From DATAGF01 sp963819845 (GTDB lineage Bacteria; Actinomycetota; Thermoleophilia; Miltoncostaeales; Miltoncostaeaceae): 64,000 nt of DNA. Made by a program: the position numbers and the translations under genes. How positions within the stretch are numbered: position 1 is the first letter of the stretch; the number at the start of each line of letters is the position of its first letter. The stretch lies in contig CAWFXQ010000013.1 in the NCBI GenBank assembly GCA_963819845.1, forward strand, positions 434,001-498,000, given 5' to 3'. Shown here in pieces: positions 49,486 to 56,762 of the stretch. The notes under the pieces were generated by a model. The model was not told the origin of the DNA. It searched no databases and was given only the letters and a program-made list of their open reading frames with translations.

Positions 49486-49767
49486 CTACTCACAACCGAC
49501 ACCGTCACCGTCGCCACCCAGGTCGTGCGGGTCCGACCCGTGGACCGCGACCGATCCGCCCACATCCGCGGAGTCAACGTCGGGCGGGTAGGACGGAACG
49601 CAACCGCTGCAACTCGGGTCGCAGCCCCCCCCACCCCCGCCTCCGCTCGTGTCGGACACCTCGCAACCGGCCGCACCCAACCCCAGGACGACGACCGCGG
49701 CCGACACTCCGAGGACCGCAAGCGCCGAGCACGCTCGACGCGGCCTACCTGTCTGGCTCGCGGTCAC
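49486..49767 (-). CDS. Small lipoprotein with a calcium-binding-like C-terminus
   Basis: A 93-residue protein with a lipoprotein signal ending in a lipobox (VLGLGAAGC). After a Gly run it has CDPSCSGCVPSYPPDVDSAD ... HGSDPHDLGGDGDGVGCE. This matches the C-terminal domain found in many secreted actinobacterial proteins (CDP...DLDC...DPHxLDGDGDGxGCE, Excalibur-like). Two family positions differ: Ser for the middle Cys and Gly for an Asp. One GTCAAC site lies in DVDS. It starts with GTG 49767. Confidence 0.65.
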   Translation of the reverse strand: MTASQTGRPRRACSALAVLGVSAAVVVLGLGAAGCEVSDTSGGGGGGGCDPSCSGCVPSYPPDVDSADVGGSVAVHGSDPHDLGGDGDGVGCE

Positions 49768-49828
49768 AGGCCGTGTGGGTCGAGCTGCCGGCGCGTTTCA
49801 GCACATCTCACGAGGCTTCGTCAGGCGG

Positions 49829-50236
49829 TCAGCGGAGCTGGAACCTGCGGCATGAGGTGTGCTTGGACGCCAGGCTGTTGTCGAGCTGGGCGACGCCGCG
49901 CACGCAGGCGTAGTAGGTGCCTGCCCTCAGGGCGCTGATGTTGCCGAACCAGAAGTACGCCCCGGTGTACCACTCGCCACGCTCGTCGGACGAGCTGAAC
50001 TGGGTCCGACCGATGGCGCGCACCCGACGCGGGTACTCACCGCCGGTCCAGATCGAGCCGTAGAAACTCGGCACATAGGCCGCGGTCCACGGGACCTGGT
50101 AGTTGAAGTTCACATACAGCCTGTCACCAGACTGGTAGGTGGACTTCACGGACGTCGGCACGGCAGCCGCGGTAGAGACGGCGGCGCCCGTGATAGCCAG
50201 GGCGGCAAGGCCGATGGCAAAGTGTCGCTTAGGCAT
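49829..50236 (-). CDS. Secreted protein of unknown function
   Basis: A 135-residue precursor: MPKRHFAIGLAALAITGAAV signal, then a beta-rich domain (YQSGDRLYVNFNYQVPW, GEWYTGAYFWFGNISALRAG, YYACVRGVAQLDN) with cysteines in YYACV and HTSCRR. AGGGGG precedes ATG 50236. Composition is similar to the neighbouring secreted gene. No family recognised; the pattern of alternating aromatics suggests an immunoglobulin-like or jelly-roll fold. Confidence 0.65.
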   Translation of the reverse strand: MPKRHFAIGLAALAITGAAVSTAAAVPTSVKSTYQSGDRLYVNFNYQVPWTAAYVPSFYGSIWTGGEYPRRVRAIGRTQFSSSDERGEWYTGAYFWFGNISALRAGTYYACVRGVAQLDNSLASKHTSCRRFQLR

Positions 50237-50265
50237 TGGTTTGTATCCCCCTTGGTGCCATCTGC

Positions 50266-50697
50266 CTACTCGACCGCCGCGATGGCGTCGCTGCACTCGA
50301 TGGACGCCCAGCCGTAGGTGTCACAGGTGTTCTCGGCCTCGTCTACCGTCATAGAAGGTGCCGGATCCGTGAACGCCGGGTCCGTGAGGGCGGTGGAGTC
50401 GCCGCCCGAGGCCGCGACGATCGCGATCGCCACGAACGCAGCGAGCGCGAAGCCGCTCAGGACCGCGCCCCAGACCGCGAGGCCGTAGTGGCGGCCCTCG
50501 TCCTTGGACCGGGCCAGGGCGATGATGCCCAGGACCAAGCCAGGGACGCAGAGGATGCCGGAGAGGCCGAAGATGAACGAGACGATTCCCATCGTCGAGT
50601 TCGGCCTCAGGTTTTCGGACGGCTCGGCCGCGGTCGCCTGGACCGGCGGAATCGGCGGACGCGGGCCTCCGGCGAGCATGTCACTCAGTTCTGCCAT
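50266..50697 (-). CDS. DUF4190-type two-span membrane protein
   Basis: A 143-residue protein. A proline-rich cytoplasmic N-terminus is followed by SFIFGLSGILCVPGLVLGII, a charged loop (ALARSKDEGRHYGLAVWG) and a second span (LSGFALAAFVAIAIVAA), the DUF4190 layout. The exposed C-terminus ends with NTCDTYGWASIECSDAIAAV, which may hold a disulfide. It starts the minus-strand run of secreted-protein genes. Function unknown. Confidence 0.7.
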   Translation of the reverse strand: MAELSDMLAGGPRPPIPPVQATAAEPSENLRPNSTMGIVSFIFGLSGILCVPGLVLGIIALARSKDEGRHYGLAVWGAVLSGFALAAFVAIAIVAASGGDSTALTDPAFTDPAPSMTVDEAENTCDTYGWASIECSDAIAAVE

Positions 50698-51126
50698 CGA
50701 GTCAAACCTTCTTGGTGGTGCTTCGTCCGGCGTCAGGCTCGGGATGTTGTCTGCGTTCCTGGGTCCTGAGTCGGAATGACCCTTTTCCATCGGCACGAGG
50801 CGTGACGCCTTGAGCAGAACGCGGCGCTGACTCCCGGGGGACACCGAGCCGCGGGCCTCGCCTTCCCGGCTTCGCCGCTGTTCGAGCCCGACCGGACGGC
50901 CCGGCCCGCCGGGAGCAACTCCCCTGCGAGGTCGAGTCGCTCGTGGTCCCCGAGGGCACACGACGGAGGAAGTCGTGAGCGGCGATTGTGGGGAAGTTGT
51001 GGGATCAGCCCCCGTCGATGGCAAACACAGCCGCGCCAGAAGCCGCGTGTTCAGGGCGATCTCAGCCCGGAGACAAATCTCACCCGGTGAGAATCGGGGC
51101 ACGACTCCCGCGTCGCTCCTACGGCG
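50698..51126. other. 429-bp stretch without a convincing gene
   Basis: Frames on both strands are open but rich in Arg/Pro/Ser and lack ribosome-binding sites. The one notable element is TCTCACCCGGTGAGA (51078-51092), followed 3 bp later by CGGGGC, matching the TTCACCCGGGGTGAA...CAGGGGCAT layout at 48381. It probably holds the promoter of the DUF4190-type gene. Confidence 0.45.
51078..51092. promoter_or_regulatory. TCTCACCCGGTGAGA palindrome
   Basis: A near-perfect 15-bp palindrome related to TTCACCCGGGGTGAA at 48381-48395; the two bracket the pocket of small secreted proteins. It could be an operator for a common regulator, or a trace of an insertion boundary. Confidence 0.45.
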
Positions 51127-52809
51127 TCAGCCGTCCAGGACGGCGTGCACGAACCGCACCGCGAGGGCCCCGTCGCCCACGGCGCCGGCGACCCGGTTGG
51201 TCGCGCCCGCGCGCACGTCGCCGGCGACGAAGACCCCCGGCCGGACCGTCTCGAGCAGATGCGGCTCTCGGTCCGCCAGCGGCCAGCGCAGCCGGCCGTC
51301 GCACGAGGCGGCGCCCGGCCCGCAGAGCACGTATCCGGCCGCGTCGACGCCCAGGACGCCCGTCGCCGCCTCGGTGCACGGCTCGGCGCCGATCATCGCG
51401 AACACCGCGCGCACCGGCACGCGTCGCTCGCCGCCGTCGCCGTCCCGCAGGGTGACGGCCTCCACCGACCGGTCGCCGTGGACGCCGACGACCTCGGTCC
51501 GGGCAAGCACCTCGATGCGCGGCGAGCGCTCGATGCGGTTGACCAGGTACCGGGCCATCGTGTGCGACAGGCGCTCGCCCCGCACGGCGACCCGCACGCT
51601 GCGCGCGTACCGGGCCAGGTGGGTCGCGGCCTGGCCGGCGGAGTTGCCGCCGCCGACGACCAGCACGTCCTCGTCGCGATAGCGCTCGGCGTCGGCCGGC
51701 ATGGCCGCGTGGTAGAGGCCCGCACCTTGGTGCCGGCCGGCATCGGGGACCGCGAGCTCGCGCCAGCGGGCCCCGGTCGCCATGAGCAGCGCCCGGGCGA
51801 GGACGTGCTGGCCGTCGTCCAGGTCGACCCGCAGCAGCCCCTCGGGGCCGTCGGTGAGCTCGACGGCCCGGTGGAAGCTCGACAGCACGGCGTCGAACCG
51901 TCGCGCCTGGAGCGTCGCCGCCCGGGTCAGCTCCGCTCCCGACACGCCGCTCGGGAAGCCGAGGTAGTTCTCGATCCGGCTGCTCGTGCCCGCCTGGCCG
52001 CCCGGGCCCCACGCCTCCGCGACCAGCGTCGACAGCCCCTCGGAGCCGCCGTAGACCGCGGCCGCGAGGCCGGCCGGTCCGCCCCCCAGGACCACCAGGT
52101 CGAAGAGCTTGGCGTCAACCTCGGCGCGCAGCCCCAGCTCCCGGGCGATCTGCGCCGCCGAGGGGTTGCGCAGCACGCGATCGTGGCGCACGAGCACCGG
52201 CGTCTCCTCGCGCGTGATGTCGAGCCAGCCGAGGATCTTGTCGGCCTGGGGGTCGAGGTCGACGTCGTGCACCCGGAGCGGCACCAGGTTGCGCTCGAGC
52301 AGGTCGCGGACCTCGAAGGCCCGCCGTGAATCGCGCTCGGCGATGAGGTGCAGGACCCCGTGCCCCTCGCCCTCGTGCCACGCGCGGCGCGCGAGGAGGC
52401 AGCCGAGCAACAGCTCGCCCATCTCGGGCTTGCCGGCCACCATCGCCCGCAGCGCCCCCCGGTCGAGCACGATCGTCTCGGTCGGCTCGGCCGCGACGCA
52501 CTCCGCGAGCGCCGGCTCGCCCGTGAACGTCGCGAGCTCGCCGACGAACGTCCCCGCGTCGGCCTGGGCGAACCAGACCTCCTTGCCGGGCTTGTGGTCG
52601 ATGAAGTCGACCCGGCCGCGCTCGATGACGTAGAAGGGCGCGTCGCGCGCACCCTGCGCGTAGAGGACCTCGCCGGGCGCGAAGGACCGCCGCTCGCCCA
52701 TCCGGGCCAGCCACTCCATCTTCTCGTCCGGGATGCGCGGGTAGAGGACCTCGTCGGCGAGGTCCGGGAACCCTTCCGCTCGTACCCGCGTCGTCGCCAC
52801 CGCCCCCAT
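51127..52809 (-). CDS. cNMP-binding domain fused to a thioredoxin-reductase-like flavoprotein
   Basis: A 560-residue protein in three parts. Residues 20-140 are a cyclic-nucleotide-binding beta-roll (ERRSFAPGEVLYAQGARDAP, GTFVGELATFTGEPALAEC). Residues 150-225 are thioredoxin/glutaredoxin-like (VPLRVHDVDLDPQADKILGW, ETPVLVRHDRVLRNPSA). Residues 230-560 are a TrxR fold with FAD motif VLGGGPAGLAAAVYG, GGQAGTSSRIENYLGFP, NADPH motif VVGGGNSAGQAA and the closing VFVAGDV. The redox CxxC of thioredoxin reductase is missing (LYHAAMPADAERY). It therefore cannot work like standard TrxR. Role unknown; ligand-controlled flavin reductase is inference. Confidence 0.87.
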   Translation of the reverse strand: MGAVATTRVRAEGFPDLADEVLYPRIPDEKMEWLARMGERRSFAPGEVLYAQGARDAPFYVIERGRVDFIDHKPGKEVWFAQADAGTFVGELATFTGEPALAECVAAEPTETIVLDRGALRAMVAGKPEMGELLLGCLLARRAWHEGEGHGVLHLIAERDSRRAFEVRDLLERNLVPLRVHDVDLDPQADKILGWLDITREETPVLVRHDRVLRNPSAAQIARELGLRAEVDAKLFDLVVLGGGPAGLAAAVYGGSEGLSTLVAEAWGPGGQAGTSSRIENYLGFPSGVSGAELTRAATLQARRFDAVLSSFHRAVELTDGPEGLLRVDLDDGQHVLARALLMATGARWRELAVPDAGRHQGAGLYHAAMPADAERYRDEDVLVVGGGNSAGQAATHLARYARSVRVAVRGERLSHTMARYLVNRIERSPRIEVLARTEVVGVHGDRSVEAVTLRDGDGGERRVPVRAVFAMIGAEPCTEAATGVLGVDAAGYVLCGPGAASCDGRLRWPLADREPHLLETVRPGVFVAGDVRAGATNRVAGAVGDGALAVRFVHAVLDG

Positions 52810-52829
52810 CGTAGCCAAGGGCCGGTGCG

Positions 52830-53564
52830 TCAGAGGGGCGTCGCCGACCGCAGCCTGACCCCGAGATGCTCCTGCAGCACGAGGCCCACCAGGCGCTCGA
52901 CGCCCGGCGCGGCCTGGGGCGGCAAGGACTCCCCCGCCTCGGCCAGCGGGCGCCCCACCAGCGCGGCCAGAGCCGACAGCGCGGCCGGGCCGACCGGGTC
53001 GGCGCCCGCGGCACAGCCCTCGCACAGGGCCCCCCCGGCCGCGGCCGAGAAGGCCGGCAGGGGCGGCGGGGCCCCGCAGCGCACGCAGCGGCCCAGCGTC
53101 GGCAGCAGGCCGCTCACCACCAGGAGCTTGGCCTGGCACCCCAGCACGAGCGGGTCGAGGCGCGCCGGCCCGGGCGGCGCCGGCGCCCGGGCCAGCAGGC
53201 CGAGGGTGCGCGACAGGAGGTGCCAGGCCTCCTCGTTCGCCTCGCCCTCGGGCATCACGCGCATGACGGTCTCGAGCACGCACGCCGCCGCCTGGAGGCG
53301 GTGCCCGGCCACCCACAGCCCGGCGTGCGCGTCGACCACCGAGGCGGCGCGCACCGTGCCCAGGTCGCCCCGCCCCTCGTGGACCGAGACATGGGCGCAG
53401 ACCCCGGGCTGAAGCCGCCCCCCCAGCCGGGAGGTCGTGCGCCGCGCTCCCTTGACGATCGCCGACGCCCGGCCCCGCTCGCGGGTGTACAGGGCCAGCA
53501 CCGCGTCGGCCTCGGAGTAGCGGATGCTGCGCAGCACCACCGCGTCGGTGTCGTACGACGCCAT
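52830..53564 (-). CDS. recO: DNA repair protein RecO
   Basis: A 244-residue protein. The N-terminal OB-fold (DTDAVVLRSIRYSEADAVLA, RGRASAIVKGARRTTSRLGG) is followed by a helical domain and a zinc-type cluster (GRCVRCGAPP ... ALCEGCAAG). RecO anneals SSB-coated DNA and helps load RecA with RecR. Length is typical. ATG 53564. It is divergent from the glutaredoxin gene. Confidence 0.9.
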   Translation of the reverse strand: MASYDTDAVVLRSIRYSEADAVLALYTRERGRASAIVKGARRTTSRLGGRLQPGVCAHVSVHEGRGDLGTVRAASVVDAHAGLWVAGHRLQAAACVLETVMRVMPEGEANEEAWHLLSRTLGLLARAPAPPGPARLDPLVLGCQAKLLVVSGLLPTLGRCVRCGAPPPLPAFSAAAGGALCEGCAAGADPVGPAALSALAALVGRPLAEAGESLPPQAAPGVERLVGLVLQEHLGVRLRSATPL

Positions 53565-53617
53565 CGCCGGATCATCGCAGGGGCCTCGGCCCTCGACGCC
53601 CCCGCTACGCTGTGGCC

Positions 53618-53889
53618 ATGGACGTCCCCCCCGCGTCCGGATCTTCACGAGCGAGGCCTGCTCGTTCTGCGTCCGGGCCAAGAACCTGCTGCTCGCCAAG
53701 GGCGTGCACTTCGAGGAGGTCCACCTCTCGAGGTACGACGTCGCGTCGCGGCGTCAGCTCGTCGAGCTCACCGGGCGCTACACCTTCCCCCAGATCCTCG
53801 TCGGCGAGGTCCCGCTCGGGGGCTACGACGAGCTGGTGGCGCTGGACCGCGCGGGTCGACTGGACCCCCTCCTCGGCACCGCGTCCTAG
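53618..53889 (+). CDS. Glutaredoxin-family protein, probable one-base deletion near the start
   Basis: A small thioredoxin-fold protein: RIFTSEACSFCVRAKNLLLA (CxxC active site), YTFPQILVGEVPLGGYDEL (cis-Pro and GGYDEL motif). The only nearby ATG (53618) is out of frame: ATG GAC GTC then a run of seven C. Adding one C gives MDVPPRVRIFTSEACSFC, a natural glutaredoxin start. So a base is probably missing at the C run (53626-53632), or translation begins upstream inside recO. Glutaredoxins reduce disulfides with a low-molecular thiol; mycothiol in this lineage would be a mycoredoxin-type role (inference). Its TAG overlaps the next gene's stop in CTAG. Confidence 0.75.
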
Positions 53890-54317
53890 CCGGCGCCGCC
53901 CGGCCCCGGGATGACGCCGAGCTGCTGGAGCATCCCGAGGTCGTCACGGGTGGCCCAGTGCTCGGACGCCTTCCCGTCCCGCATCCGCAGCATGTGCATG
54001 TGCTGCACCCGGAAGGAGCGGCCGGTCGGCGGGATGCCGAGCAGCGGGCCGGTGTGGGTGCCCGACAGGGTGGCCCGGTAGGCCACGAGGTCGCCCTCCG
54101 CGACCACCTCGTGCACCTCCATGCGCAGGTCGGAGATGGCCTCGTGCAGGCGCCGCAGGCGCAGCCGGAAGCCCTCGTAGCCCGGATCCTCTCCTGGCCA
54201 GGCCTCGTGGTTGACGAAGTCGGGGGTCACGAACTCCTCGACCCGGTCAACCTCGCCCCGGTTGAAGAGCGCCTCGACCCGCTCGCGGGCGAACCGGCGC
54301 ATGCCCGCGGCGTCCAC
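53886..54317 (-). CDS. SnoaL-like (ester cyclase) polyketide-cyclase-family protein
   Basis: A 143-residue alpha+beta barrel protein of the NTF2/SnoaL group. ARERVEALFNRGEVDRVEEF, VTPDFVNHEAWPGEDPG, GFRLRLRRLHEAISDLRMEV, TGPLLGIPPTGRSFRVQ, and HMLRMRDGKASEHWATRDDL are the family blocks. Many members are binding or cyclase proteins with varied substrates. GTG 54317 starts one base after the DedA stop, so they are co-transcribed. GEVDRVEEF carries GTT-GAC. Confidence 0.85.
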   Translation of the reverse strand: MDAAGMRRFARERVEALFNRGEVDRVEEFVTPDFVNHEAWPGEDPGYEGFRLRLRRLHEAISDLRMEVHEVVAEGDLVAYRATLSGTHTGPLLGIPPTGRSFRVQHMHMLRMRDGKASEHWATRDDLGMLQQLGVIPGPGGAG

Positions 54318-54318
54318 G

Positions 54319-54939
54319 TCAGGCCTCTGCCGGCCGCCGTCGGCGGCGGTGACGCACGACCAGCCAGGCGACCGTGCCGAGGATGATCACGATCAGGGCG
54401 TAGTCGAAGTAGTGGAGCTGCTTCTGGAGGTCCTCCCAGTTGTCGCCGACGGCGCGGCCGGCCAGGGCGAGCATCAGCACCCACGGGATGCAGCCGATCA
54501 GCGTGAGGATCGTGAAGCGCCAGAACGGCATCCGGGCGATCCCCGCCGGGAGCGAGATGAACGTGCGGATGATCGGCAGACAGCGCGATATCAGGACGGC
54601 CCAATCCCCGTAGCGCTCGAACCAGCGGTCGGCGCTGTCGAGGCGCGCGGGGGTGATGTGGAGCCAGTGCCAGCGGAGCGCCCACTCGCGCCCCTTGTAG
54701 CGGCCGATGCCGTAGGCGATCCACGACCCGATGACGTTGCCCACGACGCCGGCGGCGACGATCAGCGCCAGGCTCTCGTCGCCCTGGCTCACGAGGAACC
54801 CGCCGTAGAGCATGATCGCCTCGCTGGGCACCGGGATGAGGGCGCTCTCGAGGATCATGAGCAGGAAGACCGCGAGGACGCCGTAGCTGCCCACCTGGTC
54901 GGTGGCGAAGTTGACGATGGGCGCGGTGATGTCCGGCAT
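54319..54939 (-). CDS. DedA/Tvp38-family membrane protein
   Basis: A 206-residue membrane protein. LAVFLLMILESALIPVPSEA (the E...P..E re-entrant loop), YGIGRYKGREWALRW (G.xxG motif), VLISRCLPIIRTFISLPAGI (R...P..R..I..PAG motif) and a final span with a basic tail are the DedA hallmarks. DedA proteins flip polyprenyl-phosphate or phospholipids and support membrane homeostasis. ATG 54939; TAGCAT upstream by 9 nt. Confidence 0.93.
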   Translation of the reverse strand: MPDITAPIVNFATDQVGSYGVLAVFLLMILESALIPVPSEAIMLYGGFLVSQGDESLALIVAAGVVGNVIGSWIAYGIGRYKGREWALRWHWLHITPARLDSADRWFERYGDWAVLISRCLPIIRTFISLPAGIARMPFWRFTILTLIGCIPWVLMLALAGRAVGDNWEDLQKQLHYFDYALIVIILGTVAWLVVRHRRRRRPAEA

Positions 54940-54948
54940 CGAACGGCG

Positions 54949-54954
54949 ATGCTA
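54949..54954 (-). promoter_or_regulatory. Probable -10 box of dedA
   Basis: TAGCAT on the minus strand, 9 nt from the ATG; the transcript would have at most 2-3 leader bases. Confidence 0.4.
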
Positions 54955-55914
54955 GCGGGGCCGGCTCGCGACGCGGTCGGCTCCGGTCGGCACCCCGCGC
55001 ACCGCGGTCGCCGAGCGCACCGCGTCGCGCACTGCCGCGGCCACCACCTCGGCGGCGGCGACCCCGCAGGCGAAGGTGCTGGCCGGCCGGCCGCCCGTCG
55101 CGAGGCAGAAGACGGCGTCGCCGTCGAACGGCGTGTGGACCGGCGAGACGGCCCGCGCGACCCCCGCCTGGGCCATGCGGGCCACGATCGAGCAGTCGGC
55201 CTTGTGCAGCCGGGCGTCGGTGACCACGCAGGCGAGCGTGGTGCTGCCGGGGGCCGCGAGGCGCGGGTGCTCCGGGGGGTGCTCGACCACGCGGGCGGCC
55301 GCGCCCAGGAAGCCCTCCCGCGGGTCGAAGGCGCCGGCGATGACCCGGCCGGCCTCGTCGAGGACGTCGCCCCAGGCGTTGACGACGGCGAGCGCGGCCA
55401 CCGCGGTGCCGTCGTACAGCCGGCGGGACGCCGCGCCGAGCCCCCCCTTGCACCAGCCCGCCTGGCCCCGCAGCTTGCCGACCGTGGCGCCTGTCCCGGC
55501 GCCGACGCTGCCCACGGCGTGCGGCCCGTCCGCCGCGGCCTCACACGCCGCGTAGCCCTGGTCGGGCCCGGGCCGGACGCCCTCGGCGGCGATGCCCAGG
55601 TCGTAGATGCACGCGGCCGGCACCACCGGCACCCGCGCCGTTCCCGTGTCGTGCCCGAGGCCCCGCTCCTCGCACCAGCGCCCCGCGCCGGCGGCCGCGT
55701 CGAGCCCGAAGGCGCTGCCGCCGCTGAACACCAGCGCCGTGACCGCCTGCACCGACGACAGGGGGCCGAGCAGGTCGACCTCGCGCGTCGCCGGCCCCCC
55801 GCCGCGCACCTCCACCCCTCCCACCGTGCCGGACGGCGGGATCACGACGGTGCAGCCCGTGCCCGCGGCGGCGTCGGTCCAGTGGCCGACCCGCACCCCG
55901 GCCACCTCGCTCAC
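54952..55914 (-). CDS. P1-family (DmpA-type) peptidase
   Basis: A 320-residue self-cleaving N-terminal-nucleophile peptidase relative. VRVGHWTDAAAGTGCTVVI, VFSGGSAFGLDAAAGAGRWC, GATVGKLRGQAGWCKGGLG and, decisively, PGSTTLACVVTDARLHKADC, where the Ser of GSTT would be the nucleophile after autolysis. Members act as aminopeptidases or amidases on small peptides. GTG 55914 overlaps the mutM stop (GTGA), so it ends the operon deoA-like/mutM/peptidase. Confidence 0.9.
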   Translation of the reverse strand: MSEVAGVRVGHWTDAAAGTGCTVVIPPSGTVGGVEVRGGGPATREVDLLGPLSSVQAVTALVFSGGSAFGLDAAAGAGRWCEERGLGHDTGTARVPVVPAACIYDLGIAAEGVRPGPDQGYAACEAAADGPHAVGSVGAGTGATVGKLRGQAGWCKGGLGAASRRLYDGTAVAALAVVNAWGDVLDEAGRVIAGAFDPREGFLGAAARVVEHPPEHPRLAAPGSTTLACVVTDARLHKADCSIVARMAQAGVARAVSPVHTPFDGDAVFCLATGGRPASTFACGVAAAEVVAAAVRDAVRSATAVRGVPTGADRVASRPR

Positions 55915-56762
55915 CACGGCGCCGGCTCCCGCTGGCAGGCCGGACACCAGTAGGTGCCGCGCTGGGCCACACGGGTCTTGCGGATCGTGGTGCGGCAGCG
56001 CGGGCACGGCTCGCCCTCGTGCAGGTGGACGCGCAGCAGGTCCTGCATCGAGCCCCGCTCGCCCAGCGAGTCGCGGTAGCTGTCGATGGACGCGCCGCCG
56101 GCCTCGACCGCGGCGGCGAGGCGGTCGCGGATGGCCCGGTGCAGGCGGCGGATCTCGTCGTCGTCGAGGCTCCCCGCCGGCCGCTCGGGGTGGACGCGGG
56201 CCTGGAAGAGCGCCTCGTCAACGTACATGTTGCCCAGCCCCGCCACGAGCGCCTGGTTCAGCAGCACGGCCTTGACCGGCCCTCGCCGGTCCCGCAGGAG
56301 GTCGCCGAGCAGGCGGGCCGTGAAGCGGGGCGACAGCGGCTCGACGCCGACGCGCCCGGCCCAGTAGGCCTCGCGGTCCTGGAGCCCCGCGGGGACGATC
56401 CACGCGCGGCCGAAGCGCCGCATGTCGCCGAAGGTCAGCGTGCTCCCGTCGTCGAGGTCAACGCGCGCCCGCAGGAAGCGCTCCGGCTCGCCGTCCTCGG
56501 GGCCCGGGGGGCGCCAGTGCAGCCGGCCGGTCATGCGCAGGTGCATGGCAAGCGTGTCGCCGGAGTCCAGCTCCACGAGCAGGTACTTGCCCCGCCGCCC
56601 CACCGACGCGATGCGCCGCCCCACGACCTGTGCCGCGAACGCGTCCGGGTCCTCGGGGCTGACCAGCAGCGGATCGGCCACCTCCAGGGAGGCGATGGTG
56701 CGGCCGGGGATGCGCTCGGCGAGCTGGCGGCGGATCGTCTCGACCTCAGGCAGCTCCGGCAT
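55911..56762 (-). CDS. mutM: Formamidopyrimidine-DNA glycosylase
   Basis: A 283-residue glycosylase/AP lyase that removes 8-oxoguanine. After Met removal the N-terminus is PELPEVETIRRQL with catalytic Pro and Glu. GRRGKYLLVEL (Lys), LGNMYVDEALFQARVHP (helix-two-turn-helix) and the zinc finger CPRCRTTIRKTRVAQRGTYW plus CPAC are intact. ATG 56762 overlaps the previous gene by 17 nt. Two GTT-GAC pairs (RVDLDDG and YVDEA) are at GTCAAC sites. Confidence 0.96.
   Translation of the reverse strand: MPELPEVETIRRQLAERIPGRTIASLEVADPLLVSPEDPDAFAAQVVGRRIASVGRRGKYLLVELDSGDTLAMHLRMTGRLHWRPPGPEDGEPERFLRARVDLDDGSTLTFGDMRRFGRAWIVPAGLQDREAYWAGRVGVEPLSPRFTARLLGDLLRDRRGPVKAVLLNQALVAGLGNMYVDEALFQARVHPERPAGSLDDDEIRRLHRAIRDRLAAAVEAGGASIDSYRDSLGERGSMQDLLRVHLHEGEPCPRCRTTIRKTRVAQRGTYWCPACQREPAPW

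Noticed and set aside
50702..51102. N-terminal extension or extra ORF upstream of the DUF4190-type gene
   Set aside because: No ribosome site, Arg/Pro-rich composition and no recognisable domain; the ATG at 50697 has AGAAGG and begins the natural protein.
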